The notes: generated from the sequence alone by a model not told the origin. DNA of 64,000 nucleotides from Pseudoalteromonas galatheae (GCF_005886105.2 NZ_PNCO02000002.1:744001-808000), one strand, 5' to 3'; counted from the first letter of the stretch, positions 34,726-44,597 are shown. Program-made: numbers and translations.

Positions 34726-35691
34726 CTACCAAATCACTTTGTCTAACGGACGGTCGTTTTCTAAATCGTAAAAAGGGGCTTGTTTTACTAAATCTTCGCC
34801 TAATATGATTATTTTATCTTGCTCCGTAAAGTCACTGCTTTCGATTACCTCTTGCCAGCCTTTGTAAAAGGATGCAGGTATAGGTTGTGTGTTATCCATA
34901 AAACGATGGACTTCACTCCACAGCTCCATGCTATCTTCTAAGTCTCTTGGCTCCCAGTCGACAGGGTACATAGGTTGATGGCGAAGGCGTTTGGGGTAGC
35001 GCTTTGGTACCAAATAGGCCATGTTAAACTGCACCCCTCTGCCTGCAGAAACTTTACCGATGTACAAATCAACTTCTTCTAACGCTAACGAAAAGGTACT
35101 AACATTGTTACCAATGGGAAAGGTAACAAGGCCACTATGGCGAAAGAAATCAACACGGAGTACTTCGGCTGAAGTGCGTTTTACGTAGCCAACATGAATG
35201 AAGATCGGGATGGCGATGCTCAGCAATACAGCAATGACCTTGATGTAAACGACTTCTCTGGTAGCAAGATAAAAATATAAGGTGATAAATGCACATATTG
35301 TTGCCATGTACGCAAAAGCTGCATTTGAAAGCTTATCGATACGATCAAGGTCAACACTCATCAATTTAATATCTCTGCTGGAGGCCATTAGGTTATTTTG
35401 CGAAAGCAAGAATCGACTGTTTAGCTGAACTGGTACTTGCTCAAATCCCCCCTTTACCTTTTTACGTCTTGGAACTGAGTCTGCTATTGGTAGTAGCGGA
35501 GTTTCTTCCACTGGCCGACCAAAATTAAAGGGTGGTAAATTGTCCTCTGTATGCTCTTTTAGTTCTTTAGGTGCTACCTCAGTTTCCATGACCTTACTTA
35601 CAATTTTTTGAAAACCTAAAGCGAGCAAGGCCACCACTTTTTTCCAACTGCGGTTATGGGTAGGGCTGACTTCCTTGTGGTGTGCTTTCAT
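34726..35691 (-). CDS. Type VI immunity-like paralogue 2 (mosaic)
   Basis: 321 residues. The first 37 residues match paralogues 3 and 4 (KAHHKEVSP.HNRSWKKVV, KIVSKVMETE), but from there on it follows paralogue 1 (VAPKELKEHTEDNLPPFNFGRPVEETPLLPIAD written in two parts) and its last 180 codons are nearly identical to that gene. It is therefore a recombinant of the two types. The membrane helices (about 125-180) again differ from paralogue 1. Confidence 0.65.
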   Translation of the reverse strand: MKAHHKEVSPTHNRSWKKVVALLALGFQKIVSKVMETEVAPKELKEHTEDNLPPFNFGRPVEETPLLPIADSVPRRKKVKGGFEQVPVQLNSRFLLSQNNLMASSRDIKLMSVDLDRIDKLSNAAFAYMATICAFITLYFYLATREVVYIKVIAVLLSIAIPIFIHVGYVKRTSAEVLRVDFFRHSGLVTFPIGNNVSTFSLALEEVDLYIGKVSAGRGVQFNMAYLVPKRYPKRLRHQPMYPVDWEPRDLEDSMELWSEVHRFMDNTQPIPASFYKGWQEVIESSDFTEQDKIIILGEDLVKQAPFYDLENDRPLDKVIW

Positions 35692-35701
35692 TGTTTTATT
35701 G

Positions 35702-36643
35702 CTACCAAATCACTTTGTCTAACGGACGGTCGTTTTCTAAATCGTAAAAAGGGGCTTGTTTTACTAAATCTTCGCCTAATATGATTATTTTATCTTGCTC
35801 CGTAAAGTCACTGCTTTCGATTACCTCTTGCCAGCCTTTGTAAAAGGATGCAGGTATAGGTTGTGTGTTATCCATAAAACGATGGACTTCACTCCACAGC
35901 TCCATGCTATCTTCTAAGTCTCTTGGCTCCCAGTCGACAGGGTACATAGGTTGATGGCGAAGGCGTTTGGGGTAGCGCTTTGGTACCAAATAGGCCATGT
36001 TAAACTGCACCCCTCTGCCTGCAGAAACTTTACCGATGTACAAATCAACTTCTTCTAACGCTAACGAAAAGGTACTAACATTGTTACCAATGGGAAAGGT
36101 AACAAGGCCACTATGGCGAAAGAAATCAACACGGAGTACCTCCGCTGAGTTACGCGCTACGTAAGATACATGGCAGAATACAAAAGCTGCAAAAGTGCAT
36201 AAGCTAACACCTGTCCATAAAAGGCTGTAGTCTCCTGTGTTGTAAAATGTGAGATACGCGAGAAAAGCAAAAGCCAGCGCTAAGTATGCAAAAGCTGCAT
36301 TCGAAAGTTTATCAATACGATCAAGGTCAACACTCACCAGCTTGATATCTTTGTTTGAGGCCATTAGATTATTTTGCGCGAGTAAGAAGCGGCTGTTTAA
36401 CTGCGCTGGCACTCGCTCAAATCCTCCCTTTACTTTTTGACGTCTTGGTACTGAGTCTGCTATTGGTAGTAACGGAGTTTCTTCCACCGGCCGACCAAAA
36501 TTAAAGGGTGGTAAATTGTCTTCTGTATGCTCTTTTATCTCTTTAGGTGCTTTGGGCGCTACCTCGGTTTCCATCACTTTACTTAGTGCTTTTTTGAGTA
36601 AAATAGCAGTTAGGGCTGTAAACGTTTTTAGATTTTCTCTCAT
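35702..36643 (-). CDS. Type VI immunity-like paralogue 1
   Basis: 313 residues, first of the four, 11 bases after the effector gene. The order of parts is as in the others, with its own N-terminus (RENLKTFTALTAILLKKALSK). Its 3' 430 bases are almost identical to those of paralogue 2 (34726-35160). Position directly after the effector makes it the prime candidate for cognate immunity. Confidence 0.68.
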   Translation of the reverse strand: MRENLKTFTALTAILLKKALSKVMETEVAPKAPKEIKEHTEDNLPPFNFGRPVEETPLLPIADSVPRRQKVKGGFERVPAQLNSRFLLAQNNLMASNKDIKLVSVDLDRIDKLSNAAFAYLALAFAFLAYLTFYNTGDYSLLWTGVSLCTFAAFVFCHVSYVARNSAEVLRVDFFRHSGLVTFPIGNNVSTFSLALEEVDLYIGKVSAGRGVQFNMAYLVPKRYPKRLRHQPMYPVDWEPRDLEDSMELWSEVHRFMDNTQPIPASFYKGWQEVIESSDFTEQDKIIILGEDLVKQAPFYDLENDRPLDKVIW

Positions 36644-36654
36644 TATTTGACCTT

Positions 36655-39600
36655 CTAGTTTAATAGCCTTTGTAGCAACCCAGCAGCACTTAAACCATAG
36701 TCATCGATCTCTACCTCTACGGTTTGTTCACTCCAAAGCCGTGCTTCTGTAATATTGCCATCTTGATCGCGCTCTGGAGCTGGTAATCTAAACTCTTGAC
36801 TCGAGTTTGGGCTAATGGTTTTGCCCTTCCCAAGCGGGTACTTCTTGCAGCGCATACGAAGCTCTAACTTTGTGCAGTTTAGCTTGTCAAAATAAGGGTA
36901 AAGCGCGGTTTCATCGAATTGCAACTGAAACCCGGTAAATTGAGGACTAACGGTAATTTTGACATGCTCCCAGAAGTGATCGAGTGCCGTAGTAGTTTGC
37001 CCCTTTGCTGCTGTACTCAGCAATGATTGCCATGGTTTATTAGAGGCAACGGGTTTAATATCAAACTCAAGATCTAAATAACTTAGCTGAGATTCTGGAA
37101 TATGCCCTGGAACCTGCATATTAAAATTTACGATATGAAATTTACCACGTTTTGATATTTTATCAGCAACACGTGAAAAGGTATTGAGCTGCATCACTTG
37201 AGATTCAGCCATAATAGTTGGGGCAAATAGTGCGTCATGCAGTGCATGCAGAGCATATTCCGGGTGAGTTTGCCAAGAATAAGTTGAGTTGTCGTCCAGC
37301 GTGTTCTTTTCGCCACCTTCAAAGGCATTTTTACCCCAAGGGCAGACGGTTAACCAGTTTTTGAGCGGATCTTTATGTATTAAATAGAGAATACCGTAGC
37401 CTATAAGCACTGCTATCAGGCAAAAGATGCTCACTCTGCCAAATTGTAACATAACTGCTGTGCGGGAATATTTAGCCAACACCATAGGCAGGCTATCAAT
37501 GGCCATCCCCGCGAAGCCTGCTGATACAAGCAAGTTTCCTGTGGTTGCCCACACATCGCCTCGCTTATAGGCATAGTAAGCATCAAAAGCAGATATGGTC
37601 GCACTATATGCTGAGGCGAATAAGTTTAACCTACTCGTCCATTTCATTAACGACGCTTTACTCGAAAAGGTTGGCCCATATTTTTGTTGTGCACTATGAC
37701 TTCCAAAAACACGCCTATGGTGTTCAAAGGCGGCATATTGCCTTGGGCTTGGCAAACCGGATCGTGTTTGTGTTATAGCAGATAGTGTTGAGAAGTGAAT
37801 TGCAGCCAAATCAGATACTACCCCACCACCATCAATAAAGCTTCTTACAGAATCGAAATTGTTATTAGAAAAAACCAGCCTCACATTTGCAATTTCAAAG
37901 ATATACAAAGCGCCTAATATACCCACCATTCCTCTTTTTAGCGACTGGCTGGATGCGGCCTCGGTAACGACTTTATTTTGCCATTTCTCTAGGTTTGCTG
38001 TTCGCTCTGCGAGATTTTTGATAGTCGTGTGTTGGGTTTCTAACTCGGTTGAATAGTGTTTTGCATTTTGTACTGTGTCGTCATAAATTTGCTTTGCCCT
38101 TGCTGCTGAAGCTTCAGCAGACAAATCGGCACCAGTTGCTTTAACCAAATAGGCAATGACTTTCTCTTTACTTTCAATAAAGGTGGTTGTTTGTGCTCTA
38201 TCTAACGATTGAATTAGAAGTTCAAGGCGTTTATTCAAGTTTAAAACATCTTCCAGAGACACCTTATGGCTGGCGCCTCCGTATTTTATATTGACGTTTC
38301 GCTTTCTGTTCGCTCGTATCACCTGGTTTAATTCTTTCACTTGCTTCTCGGCAGAAAGCTGGCGAGATTTGGGGTCAAGCGGCATGTAACCTTTAGGAAA
38401 GTTACCATTTATATAATCGGAGACCCTCATTTCGACTTCAACAAGGTGCCCAGGTGTTGAGATATCTACTAATCGCATCAGAGGCTGTAATACATCCGCT
38501 TTTGCATCAATCAATTTTGCAAAAGGGTATTTGTGCCATGCATTGTTGACCTTTACGAAGGTAGATACTTGTTTTTGAGCCCGTGTAACCGACGCTTTTG
38601 CTGCAGCAAACTTGGTCTCAAGGCGTTGTAATCGTGCTCTTTCAACTTGTATCTTTGCGTCTAATTCTGCAGCTTTGAGCTGATGCTCTTCAGGAGTCAA
38701 ACGCGATAGTTCAGACTTTCGTTGTTCATACTCAGCTTCTTTTTTTGTCAGCTCATCAAGCGCTTCATCTCTTGCAAGTTCGGCCTCTTTCAGTGCTTTT
38801 TGAGTTTGTTCATACTGCTGTTGAGTCGCGTTTGTGGCTGCTTTAGTCGCGGATTTTTGTTGGCCTAACGTCCCTTCGTGACTCGAAAGTTTATGGGCGA
38901 TATCGGGGATCTCAAATACGCTAACGGCTAAACCAAAAATCACCTGAGAAAGCCGCCTGCCTAATTGTTCTCCTTCATTCCAATCTATTAATTCCTCTTG
39001 TTTATGGATCTTTTCGATTTTTGCGCTCGCAAGCTTAAGCTCAAAGCGGTTAAAGTCACGCTTTTCGTATTCACTTAGCTTATTTCCCATAGGTTTTGGA
39101 AATAAAAACTGCGCAATTTCTTTTCCTGGTTTACTTGGGTGTTGATCTAGACATTGCAGAATAAAGTCTTGTCCTCGGTGGCCGCTACTTAGCGTGTGCC
39201 AAAACTCTTTGTCTCTATTAATTTGGGCTATTTGTGCTGCCGGATGGGGCTTCAAAACCAAAAATAAATCGGTGAGTAAGTCATAGGCTTCAAAAAACCT
39301 TAAGTCAGTTTGATGCGCATAATCTTTAAAGCACTCGGTAAATCCAGCGGCTAACGATTCTTGATCGAGAAAGTTAATGAGTTCATCAGTGAGCTCCGCT
39401 ATATTTTCTGCAAGTTCTCGAAATGTTTTTTCCTGCAAAAACTCAAAAAAGGCCTCTTCATCTAAGCATTCTGTTCGCCACTCTTTAAGTTTGTTGGCAA
39501 AGTCGATGGCGTCTTCATCCGATTCGACTAGTTTTTCACCAGATGACTGTAGTTCTATGTCTTTATCTAAAACGGCATCTGTTTGCAGATAGAAAGTTTG

Positions 39601-40563
39601 CAGCATGTAAACTGCAAGTTCGTATTTATTACGTTGCTGATAGTCGATTTCACCTGTTTCGCTGTTTACACCAGAAAGGTGGTTCATAAGCGCTTCAATT
39701 TCAACCACCAAATTTTGAATTTTCACCACATACATTCGAGCCACATGGATCCCGTCAAAAATCGGCACTTGGGCGATTTTATCGCGCTCTGGAAGGTGCA
39801 GTTTTTGATGAAGTGTCGGGGTGTTAACTACTTTGCCTTGGTCGTTATAGCCTGTGGCAAACTGCCCTAAGTTATCCAGCTTAGTCATGCGCTGTGCTCT
39901 GAGCGCTGCTGCACCTTCTGGGGCAGGGCAATGTCTTTCTTCGTCAGCGAGTGGCGTGCCGGTATTTAAACGCGGATCCTGCTCATTAAAACCGCCAAAC
40001 AACAAGATCTGCTCCCATGACCACTGCACTTCAGACCATGCGATTTCTACGCTTACTTCGTTACCATTTAGTTTATGCGGGACGAGAATGCTGCTGGTTG
40101 GCTTACAGGTTGCTGCACGTGTGCCTTGCGGTCGTGAGTTAGGCTTATTGGCCGACTTTTTCCAACTTAAAAAACCTTTTTGCCAATACAAATTCACATC
40201 TGAGAATAGCGCCGGGGCATCAAAGTCTTCAGGCTCGATAACTTGTAGTTCACGCCATAAATAGCCATCGACATAAATATAGATAAATCCGCTGGTTACT
40301 GGAGAGGCTGATTGTAGTTGCTGCTCTGGCGTGTCGTATAAAAATGGATAAATGTGCACCAGCTCAATGTCGGCATCGCTGCTTTGTTGGTCTACTGTGT
40401 TTGAAGTGTAAAGGGGGACCTTATAATAGCCTTCTTTCGTGCCATCAACCGAGGTGTCTTTGAGCATCAAAGAGACCACTTCTTTGTCGCTTGCATAGCC
40501 CTCAAAAACAAGTTCTCTAAAATTATTGTTAGCATTGGTTTTGGTTGGTAAAGTGTGGCTCAT
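36655..40563 (-). CDS. VasX-like type VI secretion effector, pore-forming type
   Basis: 1302 residues. The N-terminal region carries a VasX/MIX-like motif (SGFIYIYVDGYLWRELQV, about residue 90). A long coiled coil spans about 560-666. Hydrophobic helices are at about 880-897, 1003-1030 and 1042-1061. The C-terminal 240 residues begin DPLKNWLTVCPWGKN. This order (MIX-type N-terminus, long helical middle, membrane helices near the C-terminus) is that of VasX of Vibrio cholerae, which inserts in the inner membrane of target cells. The start overlaps the PAAR-like gene by 4 bases (ATGA). Four immunity-like paralogues follow. No structural type VI genes lie in the window, so this is an auxiliary module fired by an apparatus elsewhere. 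Confidence 0.75.
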   Translation of the reverse strand: MSHTLPTKTNANNNFRELVFEGYASDKEVVSLMLKDTSVDGTKEGYYKVPLYTSNTVDQQSSDADIELVHIYPFLYDTPEQQLQSASPVTSGFIYIYVDGYLWRELQVIEPEDFDAPALFSDVNLYWQKGFLSWKKSANKPNSRPQGTRAATCKPTSSILVPHKLNGNEVSVEIAWSEVQWSWEQILLFGGFNEQDPRLNTGTPLADEERHCPAPEGAAALRAQRMTKLDNLGQFATGYNDQGKVVNTPTLHQKLHLPERDKIAQVPIFDGIHVARMYVVKIQNLVVEIEALMNHLSGVNSETGEIDYQQRNKYELAVYMLQTFYLQTDAVLDKDIELQSSGEKLVESDEDAIDFANKLKEWRTECLDEEAFFEFLQEKTFRELAENIAELTDELINFLDQESLAAGFTECFKDYAHQTDLRFFEAYDLLTDLFLVLKPHPAAQIAQINRDKEFWHTLSSGHRGQDFILQCLDQHPSKPGKEIAQFLFPKPMGNKLSEYEKRDFNRFELKLASAKIEKIHKQEELIDWNEGEQLGRRLSQVIFGLAVSVFEIPDIAHKLSSHEGTLGQQKSATKAATNATQQQYEQTQKALKEAELARDEALDELTKKEAEYEQRKSELSRLTPEEHQLKAAELDAKIQVERARLQRLETKFAAAKASVTRAQKQVSTFVKVNNAWHKYPFAKLIDAKADVLQPLMRLVDISTPGHLVEVEMRVSDYINGNFPKGYMPLDPKSRQLSAEKQVKELNQVIRANRKRNVNIKYGGASHKVSLEDVLNLNKRLELLIQSLDRAQTTTFIESKEKVIAYLVKATGADLSAEASAARAKQIYDDTVQNAKHYSTELETQHTTIKNLAERTANLEKWQNKVVTEAASSQSLKRGMVGILGALYIFEIANVRLVFSNNNFDSVRSFIDGGGVVSDLAAIHFSTLSAITQTRSGLPSPRQYAAFEHHRRVFGSHSAQQKYGPTFSSKASLMKWTSRLNLFASAYSATISAFDAYYAYKRGDVWATTGNLLVSAGFAGMAIDSLPMVLAKYSRTAVMLQFGRVSIFCLIAVLIGYGILYLIHKDPLKNWLTVCPWGKNAFEGGEKNTLDDNSTYSWQTHPEYALHALHDALFAPTIMAESQVMQLNTFSRVADKISKRGKFHIVNFNMQVPGHIPESQLSYLDLEFDIKPVASNKPWQSLLSTAAKGQTTTALDHFWEHVKITVSPQFTGFQLQFDETALYPYFDKLNCTKLELRMRCKKYPLGKGKTISPNSSQEFRLPAPERDQDGNITEARLWSEQTVEVEIDDYGLSAAGLLQRLLN

Positions 40564-41585
40564 CCTATCTTCACCTCTTCATCGCTAGGTTTGCTACTGC
40601 CCGACACTTTTATATTGATCTTATTCGTACCATCTTGGCTTAGTGGCTCTGCGCCAAGCACTACATCAAGGCCTGCAGGAGTGGCACCACCGGGCTGGTT
40701 CAATGGTGCGGGGGGCGTGTTTTTATTATTAGATACCATTAAATCTCCCTGCCTAACCGCCGGTTTTCCCTCGATGTAAACATCAAAGCTGCCTTGCAGA
40801 AACTCCGCTTTTTTACCCAATGTTCGACTAGCGATACCTTTTTTATTACCGGGTTGGTCTCCCGTACTTTTTGAAAAGTTAGACTTGATATTGGCCGCAC
40901 CGTTACCTTGAATTTTTACTGAACTGGCAACGCTTGCGGCGTCTGATGAGCGGGCGATGTTGCCATAAGGAATAGGCACAACCACTTTGCCTATCTTAGT
41001 CAAACAAACGTCTACTGTGCTTAACACACCGCCGCTGCCGCTATGCACAGCGGTTCTACCGTTAATGAGAACGTTCGCGTTTGACACGATAGACGCTTGT
41101 CTGGCTTCGGCTTCAAAATCTCTGGCAACATCGCTCTCTGTTCCTACTTGCCAACCCAGCTTAAGGGTTACCAAATCTAAGAATGCTTGTGGGTCACTAA
41201 TTGGCAGATTAACATCCATTCCCGTTATTGGCTCAATATGCGGTAGAACAGCCGTTTGGTTTTGTTCATCCCATTGTGGTGGGTCGATGATGTAGTCAGG
41301 AATAAACGCATTGACCATTTGGCCTAAGGTAAAATCGCCGTATTTGGCTCTTTCGATTTCTTCTAAAAAAGCTTGCTCTCCTGCAGCACGGTCGGGAAAT
41401 ATGGCAATATGATAGGCTTGTCCAAGCGCTTGATTTCGCTTTGCACTAATATTCAATGGCAGTAAGGCTGGATTGTTGTGTCGCCAAGAAGCTGAACCTG
41501 AGGTTCGTAATTTGGCAGTTTGCGCGTCGACATTGTATTGCACGCTCTGGGCTTCGTTGCCTGCACCGGCGCCGATAAAGCTCAT
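40560..41585 (-). CDS. PAAR-like (DUF4150) spike adaptor with an extra N-terminal domain
   Basis: 341 residues. The C-terminal half (about 165-300) is a DUF4150/PAAR-like domain: ASIVSNANVLINGRTAVHSG, DVCLTKIGKVVVPIPYGNIA, KKAEFLQGSFDVYIEGKPAVRQGD, written here in pieces. Such proteins cap VgrG and recruit the next-door effector. The N-terminal 150 residues are not PAAR: they include WRHNNPALLPLN and a later AFLEEIERAKYGDFTLGQMV, like the RNNNPGN region of phage P5-type muramidase/structural proteins. So the tip may carry its own wall-cutting or binding domain; this part is tentative. Followed with a 4-base overlap by the effector. Confidence 0.75.
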   Translation of the reverse strand: MSFIGAGAGNEAQSVQYNVDAQTAKLRTSGSASWRHNNPALLPLNISAKRNQALGQAYHIAIFPDRAAGEQAFLEEIERAKYGDFTLGQMVNAFIPDYIIDPPQWDEQNQTAVLPHIEPITGMDVNLPISDPQAFLDLVTLKLGWQVGTESDVARDFEAEARQASIVSNANVLINGRTAVHSGSGGVLSTVDVCLTKIGKVVVPIPYGNIARSSDAASVASSVKIQGNGAANIKSNFSKSTGDQPGNKKGIASRTLGKKAEFLQGSFDVYIEGKPAVRQGDLMVSNNKNTPPAPLNQPGGATPAGLDVVLGAEPLSQDGTNKINIKVSGSSKPSDEEVKIG

Positions 41586-41826
41586 TGTGTTGTCCTTAAA
41601 TTATTCCTTTAGTCGCAGTTTTATTGATTTTACCTAATACAAACGGCGTAATTTTTCCGCATTGTCTGCGCTTTGTCAAAGTGGGCATTATTGTGAGCGT
41701 TTATTAACGTGAGCTGTATAAAACAATTGCGAGTGGCAATGAAGGAGGAAGTGAGCGGATAAACCACCTTACCAATGCAAAGTGGTTTGGGTCGACTTGG
41801 ATTGATAACTTCTGGGAGATAGTCAG

Positions 41827-42042
41827 CTAGGCAAAGCTTTCGTTGATGAGTTCTGCGCTATAGCCAGCATTGCCAATAATAGCGATAATCTCGTCTTCTC
41901 CTTTGGTGCTTGAAATTTCAACGATTTTATCATCTAGGCGGACATCTACTTGCGCTTGGCTATCAGCTGCTTGCATTGCTTCTGTGATTGCTTTTACACA
42001 GTGACCACAGACCATTTTTTCTACTCTTAGTCTCAACATCAT
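41827..42042 (-). CDS. copZ: Copper chaperone (HMA domain)
   Basis: 71 residues, a single heavy-metal-associated domain with the MVCGHCVKAI metal site in the usual position and IIGNAGYSAEL at the end. It carries Cu(I) to the copA ATPase. It faces copA, and each has its own CueR-type promoter in the 130 to 170 bases between. ATG 42042 has AAAGGA upstream. Confidence 0.92.
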   Translation of the reverse strand: MMLRLRVEKMVCGHCVKAITEAMQAADSQAQVDVRLDDKIVEISSTKGEDEIIAIIGNAGYSAELINESFA

Positions 42043-42070
42043 TATTTCCTTTGTGGATTAAAGAGTTTGC

Positions 42071-42101
42071 ACTGTGAAGCTTCCCTTGATGGTAAGGTCA
42101 A
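42071..42101 (-). promoter_or_regulatory. CueR-type promoter of copZ
   Basis: On the minus strand TTGACC, a 19-bp spacer, then CACAGT. The spacer carries the interrupted palindrome ACCTTACC-ATCA-AGGGAAGC. Long spacers are the mark of MerR-family promoters. Confidence 0.8.
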
Positions 42102-42147
42102 CTAATATTTAACAACAAGCTTCTGTTAGATGAATGAACAATTTTGT

Positions 42148-42178
42148 TTGACCTTACCATGAGGGTAAGGGTTAGTGT
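42148..42178 (+). promoter_or_regulatory. CueR-type promoter of copA-cueR
   Basis: TTGACC at 42148-42153, a 19-bp spacer with ACCTTACC-ATGA-GGGTAAGG, then TAGTGT at 42173-42178. Transcription would begin near 42186, which rules out translation starts before that point. Confidence 0.8.
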
Positions 42179-42213
42179 CCAAAATGAGAATGAACGCGTT
42201 TGCGGAGATAGAA

Positions 42214-44592
42214 ATGGACAAGGTAATAAAATTTAATGTATCGGGCATGACATGCGCCTCGTGCGTTGGCCGAGTTGAGAAAGCCCTAGAGAAAGTGTCT
42301 GGTGTTGTCAGTGCCAGTGTTAACCTAGCTTTGGAAGCGGTGTCTGTTGAAGGCAGTGCGGATGTATCGGCGTTGGTGAGTGCGGTAAAAGATGCAGGCT
42401 ACAAGGTTAATACCAGTGAAGTGCAATATCAAGTTAAAGGCATGACTTGCGCGTCTTGTGTGAGCCGAGTGGAAAAGGCAGCGCAAGCATTACCGCAGGT
42501 AATTAAAGCCGAGGTCAATTTAGCGACTGAAAAGCTAACCTTAACTTTAGTGGCAGAGTTACCGTTCGCTGAAATAGAAGCCAAGCTTAACGACGCCGGT
42601 TACACTGTGGTACAGCCACAAGCAGCCCCTGATGAGTTAAACGAACAAGTTGCAGCAACTCCCTTTTATCGCGCTGACTGGTTCCCGGCAGTGGCGTCAC
42701 TGACGCTCACCTTACCTATGGTGTTACCCATGTTTGCCATGCTGTTTAACCAAAACTGGATGCTCCCGGCATGGATGCAATGGGCACTGGCAACACCTGT
42801 TCAGTTTTATTTTGGTGCGCGTTTTTATCGTGCCGGATGGGGAGCAATAAAAGCGGGGACGGGGAATATGGATTTGCTGGTGGCCATCGGCACCAGTGCA
42901 GCGTATGGCCTGTCGCTGTATTTGTGGTGGACATTCAGCGGTGAGCATGGCGCTCCGCATTTATACTTCGAAAGCAGCAGTGCCGTGCTGAGTTTGGTGC
43001 TGTTGGGCAAGTATCTTGAACACCGAGCCAAGCGACGTACAACCAGCGCTCTTAAAGCGCTTGAAAGCTTAAGGCCAACATCGGCTATGGTCTGGCGTGA
43101 TAACAATTGGCAAGAAGTCCCAGCTGCGGCAGTAAAAAGTGGCGAACGACTATTGATCAAACCTGGTGAGCGTATACCGGTTGACGGCGTTGTAGTTGAA
43201 GGTCACTCACAGGTAGATGAAGCGCTTATCAGCGGTGAAAGCGTGCCTGTTTATAAAGCACAAACAGACAAAGTGACTGGTGGTTCGGTGAATCTTGATG
43301 GCGTGCTTGAAGTGGATGCAACCAGTGTTGGTGCGGAATCAACTTTGGCAAAAATTATTCGTTTGGTAGAACAAGCACAAGGCGCGAAAGCACCTGTGCA
43401 AGCGTTGGTGGATAAAGTGAGTGCGGTATTTGTACCTGCGGTATTGGTGATTGCGCTCATTACATTTTTTGCATGGGGGTTCAGCACAGGAGATTGGCCA
43501 ACGGGTATTCTTAATGCGGTGGCGGTTCTTGTTATTGCTTGCCCGTGTGCGCTTGGTTTAGCAACACCTGCCGCGATTATGGCAGGTACTGGCACTGCCG
43601 CGCGCTATGGGATCTTAGTAAAAGATGCTGGTGCATTGGAGCAAGCAACGGCCATCGATATGGTAATTTTTGATAAAACGGGCACGCTTACGGTGGGCAA
43701 ACCAGAGCTTAGCAATATGCACACTTTTACGTATCATCAAGACGATGTGTTACAGCTGGCGGCATCGTTACAGCAATACAGCGAACACCCGCTTGCCAAG
43801 GCTGTGGTCAATAAAGCACAAGAAAAGCAATTGTCATTACTTCCTGTTAGCGACTTTAAAGTGGTAGCGGGTAGAGGCGTTAAAGCACAATACCAAGATA
43901 AAACAGTCTATTTGGGGAGCGGTTTTTGGATGCAAGAGTTAGGCTTAACTTTGCCTGCGCTACCAGAAGAAATACCGGGCGCTTCTTTATCTTGGTTAGT
44001 GAGCCAAAATAGTGAACTGAGCTGCGAGTTTTTGGCGCTATTCTACTTTACTGACGAGCTTAAAGCTCATGCCTTTACAGCGGTTAAACAGCTTAAGCAG
44101 CAACGGATCAAAGTTGCAATGTTGACCGGAGACAGCCAAAGTAGTGCACAGTACAATGCTAAATTGCTGGAACTGGACGATTATAAAGCGCAAGTTCTGC
44201 CAGAGCACAAAGCTGAGTATATTGCTAATGCCCAACAGCAAGGTTACTGTGTGGCAATGGTCGGCGACGGGATCAATGATGCCCCAGCGCTGGCACAGGC
44301 TGATCTGGGTATCGCAATGGCAACAGGTACGGAAGTGGCGGTAAGCGCGTCGGCAATGACGTTGATGCGGGGCGAGCCAAGCTTGGTGGCATCTGCTTTA
44401 GCGATGGCAAAATTAACCTATCGCAAAATCAAGCAAAATCTATTTTGGGCATTTATCTTTAATGTCATTGGCATTCCATTGGCAGCACTGGGTTACCTTA
44501 ATCCTATTTTTGCAGGTGCGGCGATGGCGGCCAGTAGTTTGCTAGTCATTAGCAATGCGTTGTTATTGCAACGTTGGCAACCAAAGGAGTAA
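42214..44592 (+). CDS. copA: Cu(I)-exporting P1B-type ATPase
   Basis: 792 residues. Two N-terminal HMA domains (GMTCASCVGRVEKAL near 11 and GMTCASCVSRVEKAA near 76), eight membrane helices, the CPC ion site Cys443-Pro-Cys445 (IACPCALGLATPAA), phosphorylation site Asp487 in DKTGTLTVGKPE, and the hinge GDGINDAPALAQAD. It pumps Cu(I) from the cytoplasm to the periplasm. I chose ATG 42214, with GGAGA at 42204, because the upstream in-frame ATGs lie within or at the edge of the CueR promoter and its expected transcription start. It is followed by cueR after 5 bases, so CueR regulates its own operon. Confidence 0.97.
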   Translation: MDKVIKFNVSGMTCASCVGRVEKALEKVSGVVSASVNLALEAVSVEGSADVSALVSAVKDAGYKVNTSEVQYQVKGMTCASCVSRVEKAAQALPQVIKAEVNLATEKLTLTLVAELPFAEIEAKLNDAGYTVVQPQAAPDELNEQVAATPFYRADWFPAVASLTLTLPMVLPMFAMLFNQNWMLPAWMQWALATPVQFYFGARFYRAGWGAIKAGTGNMDLLVAIGTSAAYGLSLYLWWTFSGEHGAPHLYFESSSAVLSLVLLGKYLEHRAKRRTTSALKALESLRPTSAMVWRDNNWQEVPAAAVKSGERLLIKPGERIPVDGVVVEGHSQVDEALISGESVPVYKAQTDKVTGGSVNLDGVLEVDATSVGAESTLAKIIRLVEQAQGAKAPVQALVDKVSAVFVPAVLVIALITFFAWGFSTGDWPTGILNAVAVLVIACPCALGLATPAAIMAGTGTAARYGILVKDAGALEQATAIDMVIFDKTGTLTVGKPELSNMHTFTYHQDDVLQLAASLQQYSEHPLAKAVVNKAQEKQLSLLPVSDFKVVAGRGVKAQYQDKTVYLGSGFWMQELGLTLPALPEEIPGASLSWLVSQNSELSCEFLALFYFTDELKAHAFTAVKQLKQQRIKVAMLTGDSQSSAQYNAKLLELDDYKAQVLPEHKAEYIANAQQQGYCVAMVGDGINDAPALAQADLGIAMATGTEVAVSASAMTLMRGEPSLVASALAMAKLTYRKIKQNLFWAFIFNVIGIPLAALGYLNPIFAGAAMAASSLLVISNALLLQRWQPKE

Positions 44593-44597
44593 ACGTC

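Noticed and set aside
38240..38900. Long coiled coil in the 1302-residue protein as a sign of an SMC or phage tape-measure protein
   Set aside because: Its neighbours (PAAR-like gene, immunity-like paralogues) and membrane helices near the end fit a VasX-type effector instead; no ATPase motif is present.
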